This document shows, one piece after another, positions 16,914 to 26,911 of a stretch of DNA of 64,000 nt. The position numbers were made by a program, and so were the translations under genes. Location of the stretch: contig JAIXPH010000048.1 in NCBI GenBank assembly GCA_027486345.1, positions 209,990 through 273,989 on the forward strand, written 5' to 3'. The DNA comes from Paracoccaceae bacterium. GTDB taxonomy: Bacteria; Pseudomonadota; Alphaproteobacteria; Rhodobacterales; Rhodobacteraceae. Position 1 is the stretch's first letter. Every line of letters starts with the position of its first letter. The notes under the pieces were generated by a model. That model worked only from the letters and a program-made list of their open reading frames with translations. It was not told where the DNA came from and searched no databases.

Positions 16914-17848
16914 CCCGCGTTCTCCTGTCGTGACGCGTTGGTCTTGGTTCGGCGCAGGAAGGCCGTGGCGACGCCCACGGCAATGGCCTGCGGATGCTTT
17001 CCTAAGGAAGGATCACCGATGGGGCAATCTATCCGGGCGATATCGGGGGCGGCATGGCCCAGCGCCGAAAGGCGGGACCGGAAACGCGCCCATTTCGTGG
17101 CCGAACCGATCAAACCGCAGGCGGCAAAACCATGGACAAGCAAGCGGTGGCAAAGGTCAAGGTCCAGCGCGTGGGAATAGGTCAGGATCAGATGCTCGGC
17201 CGAGGCGGGCGCATGGCTGACCAACAAGGCCGGGTCCGCCGCCCAAAGCGGGGTCACATTGGCCGGAACATCGGCGGGAAACCGATCCGCCCTGATATCC
17301 ACCCAAGTGATCGCCCCCCCCGGCAAGGGCGCCACCACCGCCACCAGCGCCCGGCCCACATGCCCCGCGCCCCAGACCCAAAGCTGCCGCGTCGGACGCG
17401 CCACCGGTTCCACCATCCAGCCTTGCACCCATTGCGGCACGGGCAAGACCCCCTGCCCCCGCGCCCGGTCCAGCAGGCGCTTGACCGCCAAAGGCATCTC
17501 CCGCCCGTCGATTGCCCGCGCGACGATATCATCCTGCGGCATGGGGAGGGTTGCAGCCTCGTAAACCTCGGTCAGCAGGGTCACCGCCCCGCCGCAGCAT
17601 TGGCCCAGCTTCGGCCCCAAAGCCTCACGATCCAGACGCGCGCCACCCTGCGCCAGCATCGCGCGGGCGCGAAGGGTCGCCTCATGCTCCAAAGCGCCGC
17701 CGCCGATGGTGCCCGATTGGCCATCACGCCAGACCAGCATGGCCGCCCCCACCTCACGTGGGGAAGACCCATCATGGGCGGCAATCACCACACGGGCAAC
17801 GCGCCGATGGACGGCCACCGCCGCAGCGAGGGCGTCAAGGTCAAACAC
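16910..17848 (-). CDS. xdhC: Xanthine dehydrogenase accessory protein XdhC (molybdenum cofactor insertion)
   Basis: This 312-residue maturation factor binds molybdopterin cofactor, helps its sulfuration, and inserts it into XdhB. The N-terminal XdhC/CoxI domain has VVIAAHDGSSPREVGAAMLV and GTIGGGALEHEA with PKLGQCCGGAV; the C-terminal Rossmann domain has LWVWGAGHVGRALV and ends IDCPIGDPSLGKHPQAIAV. The gene follows xdhB after a 62-bp gap containing two palindromes and overlaps the ABC ATPase gene downstream. A first ATG at 17848 agrees with the family start. Confidence 0.93.
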   Translation of the reverse strand: MFDLDALAAAVAVHRRVARVVIAAHDGSSPREVGAAMLVWRDGQSGTIGGGALEHEATLRARAMLAQGGARLDREALGPKLGQCCGGAVTLLTEVYEAATLPMPQDDIVARAIDGREMPLAVKRLLDRARGQGVLPVPQWVQGWMVEPVARPTRQLWVWGAGHVGRALVAVVAPLPGGAITWVDIRADRFPADVPANVTPLWAADPALLVSHAPASAEHLILTYSHALDLDLCHRLLVHGFAACGLIGSATKWARFRSRLSALGHAAPDIARIDCPIGDPSLGKHPQAIAVGVATAFLRRTKTNASRQENAG

Positions 17849-17862
17849 CGCGACCTCCCCCC

Positions 17863-17909
17863 CGATTTCTGCGCGCAGAAATCGTGCCGGAATTTGCGCC
17901 CAAATTCCG
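17863..17909. repeat. Pair of palindromes between xdhB and xdhC
   Basis: A perfect 22-bp palindrome (17863-17884, arms CGATTTCTGCG/CGCAGAAATCG) lies beside a 22-bp inverted repeat (17888-17909, CGGAATTTG-CGCC-CAAATTCCG). On the operon RNA both hairpins come directly after the xdhB stop codon at 17911, the same placement as the pair at 15339-15383, and the GGAATTTG arm is shared with that pair. A role as intra-operon RNA-stabilising or processing hairpins is inferred. Confidence 0.8.
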
Positions 17910-17910
17910 C

Positions 17911-20328
17911 TTACCCATGCCCGCGCACCCGATTGACCGCCGCCAACACCCGCTCTGCCGTGGCAGGGGCGTCCAGCGCGGGATAGGCCCCGTCGCCACA
18001 GGCCGCCACCGCATCCGACAACGCATAAAGCGCGGAAATCCCCAGCATGAAGGGCGGCTCACCCACGGCCTTGGATTTTCCGATGGAGTCCTCTCGGTTG
18101 GGACGATCCCACAGCGCCACGTTGAACACGCGCGGACGGTCGGAACAGGCCGGGATCTTGTAGGTGCTGGGCGCATGGGTCGCCAAGCGCCCCTTGCCGT
18201 CCCACACCAACTCCTCGGTCGTCAGCCAGCCTGCCCCCTGCACATAGGCGCCTTCGACCTGCCCGATATCCAGGATCGGGTTCAGGCTGGTCCCGGTGTC
18301 ATGCAACAGGTCCGCCCGCAGGATGCGGTTTTCGCCCGTCAGGGTGTCAATCACCACCTCTGTCACCGCCGCACCATAGGCGAAGTAGAGGAACGGTCGC
18401 CCCTGCCCGCGCAGCCGATCCCAGGTGATCTTCGGCGTGGCATAAAATCCGGTCGAGGACAGCGACACCCGCGCCTGATAGGCCCAGGCGGCCACGCGGT
18501 CAAAGGCGTATTCCTCGCCCGCGACCCGCACCATCCCGTCCTGAAAGCGCACCTTCTCCACCGGCACCTGATGCTTTTCGGCGATGAAGGCCGCCATCCG
18601 GTCCCGCACCGTCTCTGCCGCCGCCTTGGCCGCCATGCCGTTTAGGTCAGACCCGGAGGATGCCGCCGTGGCCGAGGTATTGGGCACTTTCGCCGTGTCC
18701 GTCGCCGTGATCTTCACCGCTGCGGGATCGACGCCGAACACGCCCGCCACCACTTGCGCCACCTTCTTGAACAGACCCTGCCCCATCTCGGTCCCGCCGT
18801 GGTTCAAGAGGATCGAGCCGTCCTGATAGACATGGACCAAAGCCCCGGCCTGGTTCAGGTGCGTCAGCGTGAAGGAAATCCCGAACTTCACCGGCGTCAG
18901 CGCAATCCCGCGCTTGAGCACCGGACTGCCCGCGTTCCACGCGGCAATCGCCGCCCGCCGCGCGCGATAGTCAGAGGTCCGCTCCAACTCCGCCGTCAGC
19001 TCATGCAGCACGAAATCCTCAACCGGCATATGGAACGGCGTGGTCTGCACCGCCCCATCCGCCGCCAAAGCATGCGAGCCGACGGACATAGCCCGCCCGC
19101 GAGAAGTCAGGTCTCCTTCTCCTTGCCCTGTCTTCTCTGCGGAAATATCCTCGGGGTCCGGGGGTGAAGCCCCCGGGGCCTCCACCATTGCGCGGTAGAA
19201 ATTCGCACGCCGCACGTCCAGCGGATCACGGCCAAGGGCATGGGCGATATGGTCCATCACCCGCTCAATCCCAATCACGCCCTGCGGGCCACCAAAACCA
19301 CGAAAAGCGGTGGCAGAGGTAGTGTTGGTCTTCAGCCGGTGGCTTTCGATCCGCACCGAGGGCAGGTGATAGGCGTTGTCGGCGTGCAGCATGGCGCGGT
19401 CAGCCACGGGCAAGGACAGATCCATCGACCACCCGCAGCGGAAAAGATGGGTGAATTCGACCCCGGTCAGCTTGCCCTGATCGTCAAACCCCGCCCGATA
19501 CAATATCCGGAGATCATGGCGCTTGCCGGTGATGACCATGTCATCGTCGCGGTCATAGCGCATCTTGCAGGGTCGCCCGGTGCGCGCTGCGGCCACCGCG
19601 CAGGCGATGGCCAGCCAGTTGCCTTGACTTTCCTTGCCACCGAAACCACCGCCCATGCGCCGCACTTCTACGCGTACCGCACTCATCGGCAGGTGCAGGG
19701 CATGGGCGACTTTGTGCTGAATCTCGGTCGGGTGCTGGGTGGATGACAGCACGACCATATCCCCACCATCCTGCGGCAGGCAGGCGGCGACTTGGCCTTC
19801 AAGGTAGAAATGCTCTTGCCCACCGACCTCAAACCGTCCCTCGACCTGATGCGGGGCCTCTGCGATCGCTATGGCTGTGTCGCCCTTGGTCCAGATCACC
19901 GGGCCATTTTCAAACCGGCTGTTGGCGGCAAGGGCGTCGTCCACAGTCAACAGTGCTGGAAGTTCGCGATACTCCACCCGCCCAAGACGCGCGGCGCGGC
20001 GGGCGGCGTGGTGGCTTTCGGCGACGACGATAAAGATCGGCTGGCCGACAAAATGCACTTTGCCCGTGGCAACCAGCGGTTCATCGCCAAGCGAGGGCGA
20101 ACAATCCGGCACATGATCGAAATCCTCGGCCGCGTAGACCGCGACAACGCCGGGTGCTGCGCGGACGGCAGTCAAGTCCATCGACAGGATGTCCCCATGC
20201 GCGACGGTGGACAGGCCAAAGGCCAGATGCAGCGCATTGCCCGGCAGGGGGATGTCATCGACATAGCGCGCTTGACCTGTGACATGCAGCGGGGCCGCGT
20301 CATGGGGAAGGGATTTGCCCATGCTCAT
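17911..20328 (-). CDS. xdhB: Xanthine dehydrogenase, molybdopterin-binding subunit XdhB (with in-frame repeat insertion)
   Basis: This large subunit (805 residues) oxidises hypoxanthine to xanthine and xanthine to urate at a molybdenum centre. Visible family segments are [23 protein letters not shown], the [10 protein letters not shown] loop with an active-site Arg, [32 protein letters not shown], and the C-terminal VGEPPFMLG with the catalytic Glu. Between FYRAM (residue 381) and [10 protein letters not shown] (430) there is an additional hydrophilic stretch of about 45 residues, partly encoded by the repeat at 19143-19180; I recall related XdhB proteins going from NFY almost directly to TPY. 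The frame is intact. xdhA overlaps its start by 4 bp. Confidence 0.95.
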   Translation of the reverse strand: MSMGKSLPHDAAPLHVTGQARYVDDIPLPGNALHLAFGLSTVAHGDILSMDLTAVRAAPGVVAVYAAEDFDHVPDCSPSLGDEPLVATGKVHFVGQPIFIVVAESHHAARRAARLGRVEYRELPALLTVDDALAANSRFENGPVIWTKGDTAIAIAEAPHQVEGRFEVGGQEHFYLEGQVAACLPQDGGDMVVLSSTQHPTEIQHKVAHALHLPMSAVRVEVRRMGGGFGGKESQGNWLAIACAVAAARTGRPCKMRYDRDDDMVITGKRHDLRILYRAGFDDQGKLTGVEFTHLFRCGWSMDLSLPVADRAMLHADNAYHLPSVRIESHRLKTNTTSATAFRGFGGPQGVIGIERVMDHIAHALGRDPLDVRRANFYRAMVEAPGASPPDPEDISAEKTGQGEGDLTSRGRAMSVGSHALAADGAVQTTPFHMPVEDFVLHELTAELERTSDYRARRAAIAAWNAGSPVLKRGIALTPVKFGISFTLTHLNQAGALVHVYQDGSILLNHGGTEMGQGLFKKVAQVVAGVFGVDPAAVKITATDTAKVPNTSATAASSGSDLNGMAAKAAAETVRDRMAAFIAEKHQVPVEKVRFQDGMVRVAGEEYAFDRVAAWAYQARVSLSSTGFYATPKITWDRLRGQGRPFLYFAYGAAVTEVVIDTLTGENRILRADLLHDTGTSLNPILDIGQVEGAYVQGAGWLTTEELVWDGKGRLATHAPSTYKIPACSDRPRVFNVALWDRPNREDSIGKSKAVGEPPFMLGISALYALSDAVAACGDGAYPALDAPATAERVLAAVNRVRGHG
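19143..19180. repeat. GC-hairpin element with AAATATCC core, copy 3 (in frame inside xdhB)
   Basis: The core AAATATCCTCGGGG (19143-19156) is followed by hairpin CCGGGGG-TGAAG-CCCCCGG (19158-19176). Read through on the minus strand it encodes [14 protein letters not shown], part of a loop absent from typical XdhB. This orientation is opposite to the copy in xdhA, yet both genes stay open. Confidence 0.75.
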
Positions 20329-21833
20329 GGCTGCACCTCCAGCACCGAGACGGGAGTTCCGTTCAGGTCGTGGAAATAGCGTGTCAGCAGATTTTGCGCG
20401 GCGGTCAGGCGATAGGCGGCACTGGCGCGCATGTCGGACAAGGGGGTGAAGTCATCGGCAAAGGCGGCGCGGGCGGTGGCGATGGTCGCATCGCTCCACA
20501 CCTGACCGATCAAGGCGGCCTCGACCGCTGAGGCCCGTTTCGGGATACCTGCCATGCCGCCAAAGGCGATGCGGGCTTGGGTGACGATGCCATCCGTCAC
20601 AGTCACGTTGAAACAGCCGCAGACGGCAGAGATATCCTGATCGAAGCGTTTGGAGAGTTTGTAGCACCGCAAAGCGGTCGCGTGTTCGGGGAAGGAGACC
20701 CCGGCCACGAATTCCCCCGGCTGGCGGTCCTGCTTGCGATACTCAAGGAAGAAGGACTCAAGCGGGATCGACCGCATCACGTCGCCCCGGCGCAGGTGCA
20801 GCGTCGCCCCCAAGGCAATCAGCGCAGGCGGGCCATCGCCGATGGGCGAGCCGTTGGCGATATTGCCGCCAATGGTCGCGGCGTTGCGGACCTGCTCACT
20901 GGCATAGCGGCGCAGAAGTTCCCCGAGCGAGGGCAGCGTCGGGGCCACCGCCGCCCGCAAGGTGGCGATGGTGACGCCCGCGCCGACATGCAGCATGCCG
21001 CCCTGCCGTTCGATCTTTTGCAGGTCCGTGACCCCGTTCAGGAAGGCCACCTTCGGCAGGTCGCGCATCTGTTTGGTGACCCACAGCCCCACATCCGTGG
21101 CCCCGGCGATCAGCGTGGCGTCGGGGTTGGCCTGATACCATTCCGCCAGTTCGTCGCTGTTGCTTGGGCGGAAGCCGTGCAGGGGGGTCTCGGCCCCCCC
21201 TCGGCCTGCGGCCTCTCCCGGCCCGATGGCATGGCCATCGGGCGTTCGACGCTGACGACCTTCCACCGGAAGGTCGTCCGGGCGCGTCTCACCCCCCGAG
21301 GATATTTGACCAGAGACAACGGACGCAGACGTAAGCGCTTTTTGGTCTGCCGCCATCCAATCCGGCACGGGCGCTTTGGCAGCGGCCTCGGCGGCGCGGA
21401 TGATCGGGGCGTAGCCCGTGCAGCGGCAAAGGTTGCCTGCCAGCACATCATCGTGGTCCCTGCGGCCCTGCATCTGACCCACCGCCATCGAGACGACAAA
21501 ACCCGGGGTGCAGAACCCGCATTGCGATCCGTGGTGGTCCACCATCGCGGCCTGCACCGGGTGCATTTCGCCCTTGGGGCCAGAGAGGCCCTCAACCGTG
21601 CGAACCGCCTTGCCGTCAAGTTGCGGCAGGAACAGGATGCAGGCGTTCAGCGCGCGCGATCCGGCCGCATCAGTGACCATCACCGTGCAGGCGCCGCAAT
21701 CGCCCTCATTGCAGCCCTCTTTCGTGCCGTTCAGGCCGCGCCCCTCGCGCAGCCAATCGAGAAGCGTGCGCGTCGGCGGCTGATCTGCCACGCGCACCGG
21801 CGTTCCGTTCAACAGAAACGCGATCCCGGTCAT
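20325..21833 (-). CDS. xdhA: Xanthine dehydrogenase, iron-sulfur and FAD subunit XdhA (with in-frame repeat insertion)
   Basis: The small subunit (502 residues) passes electrons from the molybdenum centre through two [2Fe-2S] clusters to FAD and NAD+. Cluster ligands are Cys41, 46, 49 and 65, and Cys105, 108, 136 and 138 ([17 protein letters not shown]). The FAD domain follows ([28 protein letters not shown]) and the C-terminal CO-dehydrogenase flavoprotein domain. The linker between the two parts, residues about 174-218, is a Gly/Arg/Pro-rich stretch encoded by a hairpin repeat; the Rhodobacter capsulatus protein is, as I recall, about 40 residues shorter. It is the first gene of the minus-strand purine operon and divergent from dnaE across 236 bp. 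Confidence 0.95.
   Translation of the reverse strand: MTGIAFLLNGTPVRVADQPPTRTLLDWLREGRGLNGTKEGCNEGDCGACTVMVTDAAGSRALNACILFLPQLDGKAVRTVEGLSGPKGEMHPVQAAMVDHHGSQCGFCTPGFVVSMAVGQMQGRRDHDDVLAGNLCRCTGYAPIIRAAEAAAKAPVPDWMAADQKALTSASVVSGQISSGGETRPDDLPVEGRQRRTPDGHAIGPGEAAGRGGAETPLHGFRPSNSDELAEWYQANPDATLIAGATDVGLWVTKQMRDLPKVAFLNGVTDLQKIERQGGMLHVGAGVTIATLRAAVAPTLPSLGELLRRYASEQVRNAATIGGNIANGSPIGDGPPALIALGATLHLRRGDVMRSIPLESFFLEYRKQDRQPGEFVAGVSFPEHATALRCYKLSKRFDQDISAVCGCFNVTVTDGIVTQARIAFGGMAGIPKRASAVEAALIGQVWSDATIATARAAFADDFTPLSDMRASAAYRLTAAQNLLTRYFHDLNGTPVSVLEVQP
21182..21308. repeat. Composite hairpin element, copy 4 (in frame inside xdhA)
   Basis: This 127-bp element contains GGGGGG/CCCCCC arms (21182-21200), GGCCTGCGGCC (21203-21213), perfect hairpin CCCGATGGC-ATG-GCCATCGGG (21222-21242), perfect hairpin GACGACCTTCC-ACC-GGAAGGTCGTC (21254-21278), and the family core CCCCCCGAGGATATTTG (21292-21308). 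All of it is translated as part of the XdhA linker. The mosaic of independent hairpins ending in the shared core marks it as an inserted repeat, not normal coding sequence. Confidence 0.8.
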
Positions 21834-22069
21834 GTCTCAACCCGCCGCCTTCTCCCCGTTCGAGGCATTTTGCGTGGCCGCCCGATGCGGCGTAAAGCGG
21901 GCCACGCGCCCCCGGTCTTTTTCTATGACCCTTTTTTCTTGTTTCAGAAAGCCCCGCGCCTTGCCACAAGGCAAGCAGAACCTTTCTGGCTGCGGGCGAA
22001 GCAGTTTCAGGGAATGCCGAAAGAAGCGGCACCCTTTCCCCCGTCCGGGCGGTTGGATAGGCTGCGCCC

Positions 22070-25000
22070 ATGTCAAAGCACGCCCCCCGATTCATCCATC
22101 TGCGCGTCCATACCGAACATTCGCTGCTGGAAGGCGCGGTGCCGGTCAAGAAACTGGTCAAGCTCTGCGTCGAGGGTGAGATGCCCGCCGTGGCCGTGAC
22201 CGACACGAACAACATGTTCGCCGCGTTGGAGTTTTCGGTGACCGCCCAAGGCGCGGGCGTGCAGCCCATCGTCGGCTGTCAGGTGTCGGTGGCGCATGAC
22301 CCCGCCAATCCCGGCGAACGCCCGCGCCCGCCCGCGCCCGTCGTCCTGCTCGCGCAGGATGAGGCGGGGTATATGAACCTGATGAAGCTGTCCTCACGCC
22401 TGTTCGTCGATGGCGCGATGGCACGCTCCGGCCAGCCGCAGGTGACGCTGGATGAGCTTGAGGCGCTGACCGGCGGTCTGATCTGCCTGACCGGCGGCTC
22501 GGACGGTCCGGTGGGGCGGTTCCTGCAAACCGGGCAAAGCACCAAGGCGCGGGCGTTGATGGAACGGCTGGCGGCTGCCTTTCCGGGGCGGCTTTATGTG
22601 GAACTGCAACGCCACCCCGGCGAAGGCGGAAAACTGCCGCCAGCCGAGGCGCTGACCGAACGCGGCTTTGTCGAGATGGCCTATGACATGGGCCTGCCCC
22701 TGGTGGCGACAAATGACGTCTATTTCCCCAAGTCGAGCATGTTCGAGGCGCATGACGCCCTGATCTGCATCGCCGAACGCGCCTATGTCGATCAAAGCCA
22801 GCCGCGCCGTCGCCTGACGCCGCAGCACTATTTCAAATCCGAAGCCGAGATGTGCGCCCTGTTCGCCGATCTGCCGGAGGCTTTGGAAAACACGGTGGAG
22901 ATCGCCCGCCGCTGCGCCTTTGCCGCCTTCAAGCGCAAGCCGATCCTGCCGCGTTTCGCGGATGACGAGGTGCAGGAACTGCGCCGTCAGGCGAATGAAG
23001 GCTTGCAGGCGCGGCTGGCGGTGATCCCGCATTCCGCGACAGTGCAGGAATATCAAGAGCGGCTGGATTTCGAACTCGGCATCATCGAAAAGATGGGCTT
23101 TCCGGGGTATTTCCTGATCGTGGCCGATTTCATCAAATGGGCCAAGCAGCATGACATCCCGGTGGGGCCGGGGCGGGGCTCGGGCGCGGGGTCGCTCGTC
23201 GCCTATGCGCTGACGATCACGGACCTTGATCCCTTGCGCTATGCCTTGCTGTTCGAACGCTTCCTGAACCCGGAACGGGTGTCGATGCCCGACTTCGACA
23301 TCGACTTCTGCATGGACCGCCGCGAAGAGGTGATCCGCTATGTGCAGGAGCGTTATGGCCGCGAAAAGGTGGGGCAGATCATCACCTTCGGGGCGCTCTT
23401 GTCCAAGGCCGCCGTGCGCGACGTGGGCCGGGTGCTGCAACTCTCGTTCGGGCAGGTGGACCGACTGTCCAAGATGATCCCGGTCGAAGGGGTCAAGCCC
23501 GTCTCGATCACCAAGGCCTTGGCCGATGAACCGCGCCTGCGGGAAGCGGCGAAGGAAGAGGTTGTCGGACGGCTGCTGAATTACGCCGAACAGATCGAGG
23601 GGCTGTATCGTAACGCCTCCACCCACGCCGCAGGGGTGGTGATCGGCGACCGGCCGCTGGATGAACTGGTGCCGCTCTATCGCGATCCGGCCTCTGACAT
23701 GCCCGCGACCCAGTTCAACATGAAATGGGTCGAAGCGGCGGGGCTGGTGAAGTTCGACTTTCTGGGTCTGAAGACCCTGACCGTGATCCAGAACGCCATG
23801 CAGCAGATCCGCGCCAGCGGACGTGGCCTGCACCAGGCCCCGGACGGGCGGCAGCTTTATGAACCCAAGCCGGGGGTCGAGGATGACATCGGGCATATCC
23901 CGCTTGATGATCCCGCGACCTATGAGCTTTACGCGGCAGCCAAGACCGTGGCGGTGTTTCAGGTCGAATCCTCGGGCATGATGGATGCGCTGCGGCGGAT
24001 GAAGCCGACCTGCATCGAGGATATCGTGGCGCTTGTGGCGCTCTATCGTCCCGGTCCGATGGAGAACATCCCGGTCTATTGCGAGGTCAAGCACGGCATC
24101 CGCCCGCTGGAATCCATCCACCCCACCATCGACCACATCCTGAAAGAGACCCAGGGCATCATCGTCTATCAGGAACAGGTGATGCAGATCGCGCAGGTCA
24201 TGGGGGGCTATTCGTTGGGAGGCGCGGACCTTCTGCGCCGAGCGATGGGGAAAAAGATCGCCGAAGAGATGGCCAAGGAACGGCCCAAGTTCATCGAGGG
24301 CTGCAAGAAGACCCACGACATCGACGCCAAGAAATCGGGCGAGGTGTTCGACCTCTTGGAGAAATTCGCCAACTACGGCTTCAACAAATCCCACGCGGCG
24401 GCCTATGCCGTGGTCAGCTACCAGACGGCTTGGTTGAAGGCCAATCACCCGGTGGAATTCATGTCAGGGGTGATGAACTGCGACCTTCACCTCACCGACA
24501 AGCTGGCGGTCTACAAACGCGAGCTGGACAAGATGGGCGTCAAGGTCGTGGCGCCTTGCGTCAACGCCTCGGGCGCGGTGTTCAAGGTACGCGATCAGGC
24601 GGTGGTCTATGCGCTGGGGGCGCTGAAGAACGTCGGCGTCGATGCGATGCGCCTGATTGTGGAGGCGCGGGGGGACAAGCCCTTTGTGACCCTGTTCGAC
24701 TTTGCCCGCCGGGTGGATCTGAAACGGGTGGGCAAGCGACCCTTGGAAATGCTCGCCCGTGCCGGGGCCTTTGACGCGCTGGATCGCAACCGGGCGCGCG
24801 TGTTTGACAGTCTGGACGCGCTGGTGGCCTACTCGGCCGCGATCCATGAGGCGAAGGCCTCAAATCAGGTATCCCTGTTCGGCGAGGCGGGGGCGGATAT
24901 CCCCGAACCGCGCCTGCCTTTCCGCGATGACTGGCTGCCGGTGGAACGGCTGGCGCAGGAACATCAAGCCATCGGCTTTTATCTGTCGGGCCACCCCTTG

Positions 25001-25567
25001 GACGATTACATGCCCGCGCTGAAACGCCAGTCGGTGATGACCTTGACAGAGTTGACCGCCAAGGCGGCGCGGGGGCCGGTGGTGGGGAAACTGGCCGGGT
25101 CCGTCTCCAGCCGTCAGGAAAAGAAATCCGCCAAGGGCAACCGCTTTGCCTTTGTGCAACTGTCCGACCCGACGGGGCTTTATGAGGTCACGGTCTTTTC
25201 CGACACGCTGGAACAGGCGCGCGACCATCTTGAACCGGGCAAGAATGTGGTGCTGACGGTTGAGGCGAACCTCGAGGGCGAGACGCTGAAACTTCTGGCC
25301 CGCAGCGCCACGAGCATCGACACGGTTGCGGCAGAGGCAGGCGCATCGGCCCTGCGCATCCACCTGAACCGGGCCGAAGCAGCGGCCTCGGTCGCGGCGC
25401 TGTTCGCCAAGGTCGAAGGCCGCAACCGCGCCCAGATCACGATCACCATTCCCGACGATCAGGGAAGGGAGATCGATCTTGTCTTGCCGCAACCCTATCC
25501 GGTGACGCCCCAGATCAAGGGCGCGGTCAAGGCGATCAACGGCGTGGTGATGGTCGAAGAGGTCTGA
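22070..25567 (+). CDS. dnaE: DNA polymerase III alpha subunit
   Basis: This 1165-residue replicative polymerase has the DnaE1 domain order: N-terminal PHP domain (FIHLRVHTEHSLLEGA), the catalytic polymerase core (GPGRGSGAGSLVAYALTITDLDP and PDFDIDFCMDRREEVI with the active-site Asp pair), thumb and fingers (FGALLSKAAVRDVGRVL, HAAGVVI, QVMQIAQVMGGYSLGGADLLRRAMGKK), helix-hairpin-helix, and OB fold (GPVVGKLAGSVSSRQ). It synthesises DNA processively as part of the holoenzyme. The 236 bp before it, shared with divergent xdhA, hold no other gene. The stop lies 3 bp from the end of the convergent AbrB gene with no terminator visible. Confidence 0.97.
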   Translation: MSKHAPRFIHLRVHTEHSLLEGAVPVKKLVKLCVEGEMPAVAVTDTNNMFAALEFSVTAQGAGVQPIVGCQVSVAHDPANPGERPRPPAPVVLLAQDEAGYMNLMKLSSRLFVDGAMARSGQPQVTLDELEALTGGLICLTGGSDGPVGRFLQTGQSTKARALMERLAAAFPGRLYVELQRHPGEGGKLPPAEALTERGFVEMAYDMGLPLVATNDVYFPKSSMFEAHDALICIAERAYVDQSQPRRRLTPQHYFKSEAEMCALFADLPEALENTVEIARRCAFAAFKRKPILPRFADDEVQELRRQANEGLQARLAVIPHSATVQEYQERLDFELGIIEKMGFPGYFLIVADFIKWAKQHDIPVGPGRGSGAGSLVAYALTITDLDPLRYALLFERFLNPERVSMPDFDIDFCMDRREEVIRYVQERYGREKVGQIITFGALLSKAAVRDVGRVLQLSFGQVDRLSKMIPVEGVKPVSITKALADEPRLREAAKEEVVGRLLNYAEQIEGLYRNASTHAAGVVIGDRPLDELVPLYRDPASDMPATQFNMKWVEAAGLVKFDFLGLKTLTVIQNAMQQIRASGRGLHQAPDGRQLYEPKPGVEDDIGHIPLDDPATYELYAAAKTVAVFQVESSGMMDALRRMKPTCIEDIVALVALYRPGPMENIPVYCEVKHGIRPLESIHPTIDHILKETQGIIVYQEQVMQIAQVMGGYSLGGADLLRRAMGKKIAEEMAKERPKFIEGCKKTHDIDAKKSGEVFDLLEKFANYGFNKSHAAAYAVVSYQTAWLKANHPVEFMSGVMNCDLHLTDKLAVYKRELDKMGVKVVAPCVNASGAVFKVRDQAVVYALGALKNVGVDAMRLIVEARGDKPFVTLFDFARRVDLKRVGKRPLEMLARAGAFDALDRNRARVFDSLDALVAYSAAIHEAKASNQVSLFGEAGADIPEPRLPFRDDWLPVERLAQEHQAIGFYLSGHPLDDYMPALKRQSVMTLTELTAKAARGPVVGKLAGSVSSRQEKKSAKGNRFAFVQLSDPTGLYEVTVFSDTLEQARDHLEPGKNVVLTVEANLEGETLKLLARSATSIDTVAAEAGASALRIHLNRAEAAASVAALFAKVEGRNRAQITITIPDDQGREIDLVLPQPYPVTPQIKGAVKAINGVVMVEEV

Positions 25568-25570
25568 CCC

Positions 25571-26650
25571 TCACCCTCGCCGCAGGTAGCGCATGCCCAA
25601 CCGTGCGGCAAAGACGCTCAACACGATCCGCAGCACATGGTGCACGGTGACATAGACCACGCTCATGTTCAGGCTCAGCGCCACAAGGCTCATCTCGGCC
25701 AAGCCCCCCGGCGCGTAGGCAAGGAAGACCGCCGCCATGGGTTCGCCCACCCACGGCGCCAAGGCAGCGGCAAAGCCAAAGGTGACCACCAACGCCACGA
25801 CGGCATTGACGCTGGCCAGACGGATGGCGCGCAACAGCAGCCGGTGATCCACCCCGGCAAAGCGTGCGCCCAGACCACAGCCCACCACCACCTGCGTCAG
25901 CCCCACCAGCCACGCGGGCGGCACGCCATGCACCAGCCCCGCGCCATGGGCCACGGCGGAGAACAGGATCGGCCCGGTCATGATATAGGCGGGGAAACGC
26001 AGCAGCCGCCCGACACCCACCCCCAGTGCCCCGACGGCGATCAGAAACACCACCTCGACCGGCGTCAGCGCGACATGGGCCGCAGGCAGGGTCGCCCCGC
26101 TGGCCGATCCGACGGCACCCCCCGTCAGCACGACAAAGATCAACGGCACGAAGAGGATGGTCAGGATCAGCCGCAGGAATTGCAGCACCGTCATCAGGCG
26201 GGCATCGCCGCCCGCCTCTTCGCCCATCTGCACGGTTTCGATCAGCCCGCCGGGGGCCGCGCCGAAATAGCTTTCGATCCGGGGCAACCCACCCCGGCGA
26301 TAGATCAGATAGCCCACGGCGTGCAGCACCGGCAGGAACACGAACAGCGCCAGCAGCGATGGTCCCCAGTCCATCGCTTGCCCGGCGACATCTGGGGTAA
26401 AGGCCCCACCGATGGACACACCGATCACCGGCACAAAGGCCGAGCGCAGCTTCATCGGCAACAGGATGCGCTGCCCCAAGGGCCGCCAATCCAGCGCCGC
26501 CGCCGTTCCGGTCGTCAGCAAGGCCCCCAGCAGCAAGGCCAATGGCAAGTGAAGCTGAAAGGCCGCAAGCCCACCCGCCGCGCCAAGGATCAGCGTGAAG
26601 ATCAGCGACAGGCCGAACTGCACCGGATCACCAATGCGGCGGGCGGACAT
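25571..26650 (-). CDS. AbrB family membrane protein (putative transporter, duplicated AbrB domain)
   Basis: A 359-residue inner-membrane protein of about ten helices in two homologous halves, the pattern of the Gram-negative AbrB-duplication family (often mislabelled ammonia monooxygenase). Each half carries related segments: LAAFQLHLPLALLLGALLTTG and RLLRFPAYIMTGPILFSAVAH; ESYFGAAPGGLIETVQMGEEAGGDA and FLAYAPGGLAEMSLVAL. Substrate unknown. The ATG at 26650 lies inside the 3' end of slyX (23-bp overlap), so the two genes are coupled. The longer open frame to 26716 is slyX shadow. Confidence 0.85.
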   Translation of the reverse strand: MSARRIGDPVQFGLSLIFTLILGAAGGLAAFQLHLPLALLLGALLTTGTAAALDWRPLGQRILLPMKLRSAFVPVIGVSIGGAFTPDVAGQAMDWGPSLLALFVFLPVLHAVGYLIYRRGGLPRIESYFGAAPGGLIETVQMGEEAGGDARLMTVLQFLRLILTILFVPLIFVVLTGGAVGSASGATLPAAHVALTPVEVVFLIAVGALGVGVGRLLRFPAYIMTGPILFSAVAHGAGLVHGVPPAWLVGLTQVVVGCGLGARFAGVDHRLLLRAIRLASVNAVVALVVTFGFAAALAPWVGEPMAAVFLAYAPGGLAEMSLVALSLNMSVVYVTVHHVLRIVLSVFAARLGMRYLRRG

Positions 26651-26825
26651 TGGCGGCGGGGCCTTCACCGGCCATCGCCTCGCGTTCAGCCTCGCGTTCC
26701 ACCAGCATCTGCACAAGGCGGGTCAGGCGGTCGATCTCCTTGGCCTGACGCGCCACGACGTCCGACAGATCGTCCACGGCGCGGATCAGATGGGCGACAC
26801 GCTCCTCAAGCACCGGAATGTCCAT
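26628..26825 (-). CDS. slyX: SlyX family protein
   Basis: This 65-residue protein has a single amphipathic coiled-coil helix (EERVAHLIRAVDDLSDVV, then ARQAKEIDRLTRLVQMLVE) and the SlyX-type Pro-Pro-His-aromatic end (PPHW). The ATG at 26825 gives the usual length. SlyX function is unknown beyond an early association with lysis sensitivity in enterobacteria. It precedes and overlaps the AbrB gene and is divergent from hisS. Confidence 0.85.
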   Translation of the reverse strand: MDIPVLEERVAHLIRAVDDLSDVVARQAKEIDRLTRLVQMLVEREAEREAMAGEGPAANVRPPHW

Positions 26826-26911
26826 GCGATCCCCCTCTTTGCCGCCGTGCGCCTTGCCGCGCCTGCCCCCATCCGATACACGGGCGGCGACAAAAAGCGA
26901 AGGTCTGACCG

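Noticed and set aside
17863..17909. Palindrome pair as rho-independent terminators of xdhB
   Set aside because: There is no T-run after either hairpin and xdhC continues 15 bp later on the same strand.
22394..24448. 684-codon minus-strand open frame inside dnaE
   Set aside because: It lies fully antisense to the conserved polymerase core, has no ribosome site, and its translation matches no family.
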